DNA from: Lamprocystis purpurea
GTDB taxonomy: Bacteria; Pseudomonadota; Gammaproteobacteria; Chromatiales; Chromatiaceae
Assembly (NCBI GenBank): GCA_020718945.1
Contig: DYRB01000189.1
Location: 1-6,268, forward strand
Direction of reading: 5' to 3'
DNA length: 6,268 nt
How positions within the stretch are numbered: position 1 is the stretch's first letter; each line of letters starts with the position of its first letter. Of the stretch, positions 1-4,102 are shown piece after piece. The position numbers were made by a program, and so were the translations under genes. The notes under the pieces are model-generated. The model did no database searches, was not told where the DNA came from, and saw only the letters and a program-made list of their open reading frames with translations.

Positions 1-53
1 GCGCTCCCACGGTGGGCATCCCGGTCGGACCAACACCTAATGCAGACATAGCC

Positions 54-90
54 AAAGAATAACGCCCCCGCACGGGGGCGTTATTCTTTT
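54..90. terminator. Bidirectional intrinsic terminator closing the lasso cluster
   Basis: Bases 54-70 (AAAGAATAACGCCCCCG) and 73-89 are perfect reverse complements, giving a 17-bp stem around a 2-base centre; in practice the loop will be a few bases larger. The inner stem is GC-only and the outer stem is A-rich on the left and T-rich on the right, so either strand reads as a GC hairpin followed by a T-rich tract. On the minus strand it lies about 90 bases after the stop of the precursor gene and is the natural end of the C-A transcript. On the plus strand it could also stop a gene entering from the left edge. Confidence 0.9.
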
Positions 91-126
91 GGTGACCCAG
101 CGTCGAGCCGAGATCGGCCTTCCGGG

Positions 127-157
127 CATAACGCCGCGGCGCTCACCCATAACGCCG
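127..157. repeat. Pair of 10-bp direct repeats (CATAACGCCG), period 21
   Basis: CATAACGCCG occurs at 127-136 and again at 148-157, exactly 21 bases apart, in the 90-base untranslated stretch between the precursor stop and the terminator. The shorter core ATAACGCC also occurs at 59-66 inside the terminator stem. The 21-base period equals two helical turns, which would suit a DNA-binding site, but the repeats lie downstream of the gene rather than in a promoter. Nothing else in 91-180 looks like a gene. The function is unknown and chance is possible. Confidence 0.35.
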
Positions 158-180
158 GCCCGAGCTACTGATCGATGTTC

Positions 181-345
181 TCAGGTCCTTGGCTTCGGCG
201 TGGGCTGCCTGCCGTCTCGAACGGAACCGGTGCTGCCGCGGGTCAATTCGGCAACATGGCCACAGAGCCGCAGCCTGGGCTTCGCATAGAGGCGCCTGGG
301 GCCGGGGTTTGCCCTGTCCGCGGGGGGCAAGTCTGGTCGGTTCAT
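181..345 (-). CDS. Lasso peptide precursor (A protein), 54 aa
   Basis: This small gene encodes the substrate of the pathway: a 36-residue leader and an 18-residue core. The leader has Y20-x2-P23-x-L25-x3-G29-x5-T35, the exact YxxPxLxxxGxxxxxT pattern bound by the B1 recognition element of lasso systems. Thr35 is the conserved penultimate leader residue. Cleavage after Arg36 frees Gly37 as core residue 1, and Asp44 is core residue 8, giving a Gly1-Asp8 macrolactam and a 10-residue tail ending in Thr. The start at 345 has a perfect AGGAGG nine bases upstream. A second in-frame ATG at 363 overlaps the cyclase stop as ATGA and would add six residues, but it has no visible ribosome site. The gene lies 14 bases after the cyclase gene and is surely cotranscribed with it. 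No experimental product is known to me; the assignment rests on motif plus context. Confidence 0.93.
   Translation of the reverse strand: MNRPDLPPADRANPGPRRLYAKPRLRLCGHVAELTRGSTGSVRDGRQPTPKPRT
184..237 (-). other. Predicted lasso core peptide, 18 residues, ring Gly1-Asp8
   Basis: The core reads GSTGSVRDGRQPTPKPRT. The ring acceptor Asp8 is encoded at 214-216 and is the only acidic residue in the core, so the ring size (8) is unambiguous once Gly1 is fixed by the Thr at -2. The tail has prolines at 12, 14 and 16, basic residues at 10, 15 and 17, and a C-terminal Thr18. There is no aromatic residue and Val6 is the only aliphatic one. By my arithmetic the lasso form has a monoisotopic mass near 1877.98 Da (linear core minus one water), or near 1957.95 Da with one phosphate. 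Candidate plug residues are the Arg, Gln or Lys side chains of the tail, which cannot be settled from sequence. Confidence 0.85.
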
Positions 346-354
346 GGTTAGCTT

Positions 355-360
355 CCTCCT
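355..360 (-). promoter_or_regulatory. Ribosome binding site of the precursor gene, overlapping the cyclase stop
   Basis: On the minus strand the cyclase stop TGA (362-360) runs straight into AGGAGG (360-355), sharing its A, followed by nine bases and the ATG at 345. This is the strongest Shine-Dalgarno sequence seen in the window and decides the precursor start. Its quality fits the need for much more substrate than enzyme. The overlap with the stop also allows translational coupling to the cyclase. Confidence 0.85.
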
Positions 361-2243
361 CATATCCGGAATTGACGACGCAGTGAGAATAACACGAGTG
401 CCAAGGCGTAGCTTGCCGGCACCTCGAAATTGGGGCCTTGGCGCGTTGTGTCGCATGCACGGGGCAGCCACAGGTCCACCTCACGCAGCAGCGGGATGCT
501 GCCGGGCTCGAACCCGCGCAACTGCTCGGCAATGATATCGGCGCTATCCCTCCAGGCTCGCTCGACGACCCCCGAGAAATCCCGATCATCCAGTGCCCAA
601 CACACAGTGGGGGGGAGCAGGCCCCGCAGGGCATGGCGGGCCAGCCACTTCGTCATCCCCTCCCGGTGCCACAGATCGGGCGGCACGGCCAACACGAAAG
701 ACGCCAGACGCAGGTCGAAGAAGGGATTGCGCACATCGACACCGACCCGGGCGGCGTTCATGCGGTAACCGTCGATGACCATCAGGCTCTGGCTACGTCG
801 CAGCCCGTCCCAAACGGACTGTGTGGAGCGCCGGCCGTACCTCGGCACCTCGGAGCTAAACAGGCGTTCGGCCAGCCGCATCCGTAGGGCGTCATCGGGG
901 GCGACCCAAGGCGGCAGCCAAGCACCAGCGCGGCGGGCACGCAACGCCGGCAGGATGGGCCCCAGGGCCATCCCCGCCAGAGGACGCAATAAGCGGCGAT
1001 CCAGTTCCTGCCAAGGGCTGCGCAACCGAAAGCGCTGGGCAAAGCGCACCAGGTCCCGAATCGCCCCAAGATCCCCCCGCAGCAGGCGTTCGGCGTAGAC
1101 CCACTGGGGCGCACCGAAGAGCATCTCGTCCCCACCCATGCCGTTGAGCACCACGTCGGCGCGATGCGCCACCGCAATGCCTAGCATCCGCTCTGCCCAG
1201 GGATCGTCTACGGCGTGCAGCGACTCCGGCCGCGGTCCGAAACCGAGCGGGTAGGATTGGGCATGGACTTCGCTCATATCGAGCAACTCGTGGTCAATCC
1301 CCAACCAGGCCCCACTCGCCCGGATGCGGTCCCCCTCGTCGCATTCGGCGTGGGCCGGGTAAACCGCCGAGATGGCCACCAGGCCCCGGCCCTGCCCCGC
1401 CACCAGCCCGGCGGCAAGCGCCGTGACGGTCCCCGAGTCGATCCCGCCACTCAGTTCGCTGGCGACCACCCCAGTGGCGGAACGCAAACGGTCCCCGACT
1501 GCGGCCCGCATCACCTCCAAGTAGTGCTCCAGATACTCGCCGCGATGGGCATAGCGAATCTTCCGGGCAGGATCGGGCTGCCACCAACGCGCCACCCGCT
1601 GCCGCTGCGGTGTCCAGGTCAGGCTCTGACCACAGGCGAGGACGTGGATCTCCTCGAACAGGGACAACTCCCGATGGGGACTCGCGAGCAGCCAACAGCC
1701 GACCGCGAACCGGTCCCATGTTAGGTCGAGCCCCGGCAGGGCCAGAACCATGGCCTCCTGGGATGCGATGACAAAGGCCCCGGCGCGTGACCGGGTATAA
1801 AAGAGACGGTTCAAGCCCAGCGGATCGGTGGCGGCAAACAGGCCCTGGTTCTGCCGGTCGAAGACCGCGAAGGCATAATCTCCCAGGATTTGGTCCAGGC
1901 ACGCCTCGCCCCAGGCCAAGTAGGCCGCCAGCAGGAGCTCGCTGTCGGTGGCACCTTCGTCAACCCCCGCGGCGGGACCCAGGCGGCGCAACAGGCCCGC
2001 CCGATCATCCAGCCGGGCGTCGGCCGCCAGCAGGTACCGCCCGTCGCCCCCCAGCAATGGCTGACGCTCCCGCGCGGCCTCCGGGGCGACGGAAAACAGC
2101 AGGGCACCGATGGCCAGGTTGGCCTCCGCCCACAGGGACTTGCCGTGGGGTCCGAGATAGGCTACTGGCGCCAGGAGTTGGTCCACCTCCTCGGTGCGCG
2201 CCGCGGCGCCGGGCGGGTGTACTATCAGGACGAACGCACTCAT
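360..2243 (-). CDS. Lasso peptide macrolactam cyclase (C protein), asparagine synthetase B-like, 627 aa
   Basis: This enzyme closes the ring: it uses ATP to adenylate the Asp8 side chain and couples it to the Gly1 amine. The N-terminal half is a class II glutamine-amidotransferase-like domain (ADARLDDR near 74-81, LGDYAFAVFD near 120-129, DPLG near 140). The C-terminal half is the synthetase domain with the PP-loop SGGIDSG at 265-271, NGMGGDE near 367-373, RNPFFD near 505-510 and a conserved-looking TK pair near 531-532. Residue 2 is Ser, so the glutaminase nucleophile Cys2 is missing. This fits a cyclase that uses a peptide amine rather than ammonia. The start at 2243 was chosen because the fold begins immediately after it and AGGTGG lies just upstream; an in-frame ATG at 2321 would add 26 low-complexity residues. 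It diverges from the kinase gene and precedes the precursor gene. An ordinary AsnB is unlikely given the neighbours and missing Cys2. Confidence 0.93.
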   Translation of the reverse strand: MSAFVLIVHPPGAAARTEEVDQLLAPVAYLGPHGKSLWAEANLAIGALLFSVAPEAARERQPLLGGDGRYLLAADARLDDRAGLLRRLGPAAGVDEGATDSELLLAAYLAWGEACLDQILGDYAFAVFDRQNQGLFAATDPLGLNRLFYTRSRAGAFVIASQEAMVLALPGLDLTWDRFAVGCWLLASPHRELSLFEEIHVLACGQSLTWTPQRQRVARWWQPDPARKIRYAHRGEYLEHYLEVMRAAVGDRLRSATGVVASELSGGIDSGTVTALAAGLVAGQGRGLVAISAVYPAHAECDEGDRIRASGAWLGIDHELLDMSEVHAQSYPLGFGPRPESLHAVDDPWAERMLGIAVAHRADVVLNGMGGDEMLFGAPQWVYAERLLRGDLGAIRDLVRFAQRFRLRSPWQELDRRLLRPLAGMALGPILPALRARRAGAWLPPWVAPDDALRMRLAERLFSSEVPRYGRRSTQSVWDGLRRSQSLMVIDGYRMNAARVGVDVRNPFFDLRLASFVLAVPPDLWHREGMTKWLARHALRGLLPPTVCWALDDRDFSGVVERAWRDSADIIAEQLRGFEPGSIPLLREVDLWLPRACDTTRQGPNFEVPASYALALVLFSLRRQFRI

Positions 2244-2349
2244 GGGACCACCTGGACCAACGTATTCTGCCGACCGCCTTCCGACACACCGGCCCAGGGC
2301 CTTGCCCTGCGCCATCGCCAAACCCGCCCCCGATCAGACCGCCTTGTCC
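2244..2349. promoter_or_regulatory. Divergent intergenic region between cyclase and kinase genes
   Basis: This 106-base gap lies between the divergent starts of the cyclase (minus) and the kinase (plus) and must hold the promoter of the C-A transcript, and probably that of the kinase. It is GC-rich and I see no good -35/-10 pair. The only AT-leaning patch, 2261-2268, reads AGAATACG on the minus strand and could serve as a weak -10 about 20 bases before the cyclase ATG. An inverted repeat lies at 2291-2313. The exact limits depend on the kinase start, which is uncertain. Confidence 0.45.
2291..2313. repeat. Inverted repeat in the divergent region, possible operator
   Basis: CAGGGC (2295-2300) and GCCCTG (2304-2309) are perfect inverted arms around CTT. 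After one mismatch the symmetry continues for three more base pairs (GGC at 2291-2293, GCC at 2311-2313). It sits midway between two divergent genes, a usual place for a repressor or activator site, and could instead form a small hairpin in an mRNA leader. No regulator gene is present in the window. In DNA this rich in GC such symmetry can arise by chance. Confidence 0.3.
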
Positions 2350-3288
2350 GTGCACCTATACCGAATCTTCGACCTGACCCTGGCCAGCACCCTCCCGCTT
2401 CCAGAACTCCCGGAGGCCCCGAGGGGACCGCCCGACCTGCGTTGCTGTCTCGCCGACAGCGGTGCCCCTGAACCTGAGGACATCGCCTGGCGCCACCACT
2501 GGAGCGACCCGGCCGGCGCCGTCACCGCCAGCATCGGGGTCCGTGGGGCGGACTACATCTTGCGGTTCCCTCAGACAGCCCAGTTCGAGGTCTCGCCTGT
2601 TCAGGCCCGCATCCGCTGCCGGCCGGCCCCGGGCTGCCCCGCGGAGCTGTACCGACACCTGCTGCTGGATCAGGTCGTCCCGAGGGTCCTGGCCCACCGT
2701 GGCGAGTGGGTCGCCCACGCCGGGGCAGCCCTCATCGACGGGGCTTGCGCCTGCTTTCTAGGTACGTCCGGGGCTGGCAAGTCTACCCTGGTTGCCGCCT
2801 TGGGTTCCCTGGGTCAAGGCGCCCTTGCCGACGACGGCATCATCCTCCGCCCAACGGAAGGCACCACGGTTTGCATCCCAAGCTACCCGGGGGCCAGGCT
2901 CTGGGATGATTCGCTGGCCCGATTGGTGCCATCGCAGGGAGAGATCCAGTCCGACCAGGGCTGGAAGCACCGCATCATTCCGCAACTGCCAGGCAAGTCT
3001 GAACCCAGGGCACCGCTGGCCGCCTGCTTCTTCCTCGACGGTGCCGCCAGCGGCGGCGAGCTGCGGATTGAGCCGGTGGCCGGACCCGAGGCGATGATGG
3101 CTATGATCCAGCATTCCTTTCAGTTCGATGTGACCGATCCGCGCCACTTAGCCGGCCAGTTCTCCAGGCTCGGCGAGGTCCTGGCCACGCGCCCCGGGCT
3201 ATTCCGACTCGCCTATCCGCACGACTATGCCCGCCTGCCCGAGGTCTGTGAGGCCCTGGTGCGCACCCTGGCCAGTCTGCGCCGCTGA
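2350..3288 (+). CDS. HPr kinase-like lasso peptide kinase, about 312 aa
   Basis: The protein resembles the kinase core of HPr(Ser) kinase/phosphorylase. In order it shows an upstream His in WVAHAGAAL (His123), the P-loop GTSGAGKST at 138-146 with Lys144, and ADDGIIL with Asp161-Asp162, the same order as His, P-loop and ADD in HprK. The N-terminal region (LYRIFDLTLASTLPLPEL) is like that of HprK-related proteins found in RiPP clusters, which lack the HPr-recognising context. Characterised lasso-associated members (the paeninodin kinase type) phosphorylate the C-terminal Ser of the precursor; here the precursor ends in Thr. The start is uncertain: GTG 2350 is chosen because the recognisable fold begins there, TTG 2344 is equally possible, and ATG 2242 would overlap the cyclase start and add an unlikely Pro-rich extension. 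No clear ribosome site precedes any of them. It is the only plus-strand gene in the locus, convergent with B2 (38-base gap, no terminator seen). Confidence 0.85.
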   Translation: MHLYRIFDLTLASTLPLPELPEAPRGPPDLRCCLADSGAPEPEDIAWRHHWSDPAGAVTASIGVRGADYILRFPQTAQFEVSPVQARIRCRPAPGCPAELYRHLLLDQVVPRVLAHRGEWVAHAGAALIDGACACFLGTSGAGKSTLVAALGSLGQGALADDGIILRPTEGTTVCIPSYPGARLWDDSLARLVPSQGEIQSDQGWKHRIIPQLPGKSEPRAPLAACFFLDGAASGGELRIEPVAGPEAMMAMIQHSFQFDVTDPRHLAGQFSRLGEVLATRPGLFRLAYPHDYARLPEVCEALVRTLASLRR

Positions 3289-3326
3289 CCCGAACCGCCC
3301 CGTGCCAGGTGGTGTTTTGATCCGCC

Positions 3327-3815
3327 TCAGGCCCGCCGCCCACCGCGAAACAGCACCTCAGCCCCCGCCACGCCCCGACCCGCCGCAGCAAGAGGCCGAA
3401 ACCGCTGCACAACCTCGGGCGTATCGTTGACCGGCTGACCGTCCACCTCAACCCAGGCATGGGCCTCTGGCGAGCGATTCGGCACCGCAACGCCCAGGCG
3501 AATGTCCGCGGCAACACCGCGCCGTCGCAGCATCCACCACAGGACCAGGGACTCTGCCAGACAGGCGGCCCCCCAGGGGCCCTGCCGGGCGGAGGCCCGG
3601 GCCGCCCAGGCCATGGCCGCCAGATCGACCTCGACGCCGGGGCTCGGCCGCCGCGCCGCACCGAGGCGCCGGAGCAGGCGCCCTGTGCGCCCCAACCCGA
3701 AGCGTCCCAGCGAGACCACCACCAGGGGCATCAGGGCCAGGGCCTCTGCCAGCAGCCGCCGGCGCTGCCAAGGCAGTGCCGCCAGGCGCCTAAACCTGCC
3801 CATCGCCCGTCCCAT
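3327..3815 (-). CDS. Lasso peptide leader peptidase (B2 protein), transglutaminase-like, 162 aa
   Basis: This is the cysteine protease that removes the leader once B1 has delivered the precursor. It has the family's triad: Cys85 in GAACLAESLVLWWMLRRRGV, His119 in AHAWVEVDG and Asp125 in the same stretch. The first ~60 residues are basic with a hydrophobic run (LALMPLVVVSL, about 26-36) typical of this family, and the total length fits a separate B2 rather than a fused B1-B2. The start at 3815 overlaps the B1 gene by 26 bases, implying coupled translation. A second ATG at 3803 would shorten it by four residues and cannot be excluded. The stop converges on the kinase stop from the other strand. 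No key residue is missing. Confidence 0.93.
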   Translation of the reverse strand: MGRAMGRFRRLAALPWQRRRLLAEALALMPLVVVSLGRFGLGRTGRLLRRLGAARRPSPGVEVDLAAMAWAARASARQGPWGAACLAESLVLWWMLRRRGVAADIRLGVAVPNRSPEAHAWVEVDGQPVNDTPEVVQRFRPLAAAGRGVAGAEVLFRGGRRA

Positions 3816-4098
3816 CCCCAGGCAACTCGCGAACCAGGGCGGCTGCGGTCAGCTCCGCCAGGAGGTCATCCAGATCGGCCCGCAGGACCTGGTCGCTAAC
3901 CTCGTACTCCTGGACCAGGACGGCCAGGGCCCGGGCCAGGGACGCGTCTTCGGCCAACAGCTCCCAGAACCGGGCACCGACCTCGTTGAGGCTGAAATAG
4001 CGTTCGCTGGCCAGATCGAGCAAGACGCCCTCGTCCCCGACCCGCTGGAACAGGACATCCGGGGCGGCCAGATACCGCTGGTCGAATTCTGACTGCAT
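3790..4098 (-). CDS. Lasso leader-binding protein (B1), PqqD-like RiPP recognition element, 102 aa
   Basis: This small winged-helix protein of the PqqD family binds the precursor leader and hands it to B2. Family hallmarks are the beta-hairpin segment GDEGVLLDLASERYFSLNEV (about 21-40) followed by the helix GARFWELLAED, then a helical segment (SLARALAVLVQEY) and a final helical arm rich in Leu and Asp. The expected leader contacts are Tyr20, Pro23 and Leu25 of the precursor, all present. ATG 4098 is chosen because residues encoded further upstream lie inside parC and do not resemble the family. Its start is only four bases after the parC stop, with a weak GGTGGG upstream, so it is probably translated from a parC read-through transcript. 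The 3' end overlaps B2. Confidence 0.92.
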   Translation of the reverse strand: MQSEFDQRYLAAPDVLFQRVGDEGVLLDLASERYFSLNEVGARFWELLAEDASLARALAVLVQEYEVSDQVLRADLDDLLAELTAAALVRELPGDGTGDGQV

Positions 4099-4102
4099 CG
4101 TC

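Noticed and set aside
1..62. Possible end of a plus-strand gene entering from the left (stops at 38-40, 49-51 and 60-62 in the three frames), or a minus-strand start at 49 reading out of the window
   Set aside because: Fewer than 20 codons are visible, no frame gives a recognisable C-terminus, and the minus-strand ATG has no ribosome site. The bidirectional terminator makes a convergent plus-strand gene plausible but does not choose a frame.
143..634. 163-codon minus-strand open frame overlapping the precursor and the cyclase 3' end
   Set aside because: It runs across the cyclase and precursor genes in another frame, resembles no family, and is explained by the GC-rich codon shadow of those genes.
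2194..2349. Upstream extension of the kinase to ATG 2194 or 2242
   Set aside because: Both overlap the cyclase start on the other strand, the added residues are Pro-rich and unlike the family, and the recognisable fold starts near 2350.
1787..2471. Long open frames of 190-200 codons on the plus strand opposite the cyclase
   Set aside because: Pro/Arg/Gly-rich translations with no motifs, antisense to a clear cyclase; typical shadows in GC-rich DNA.
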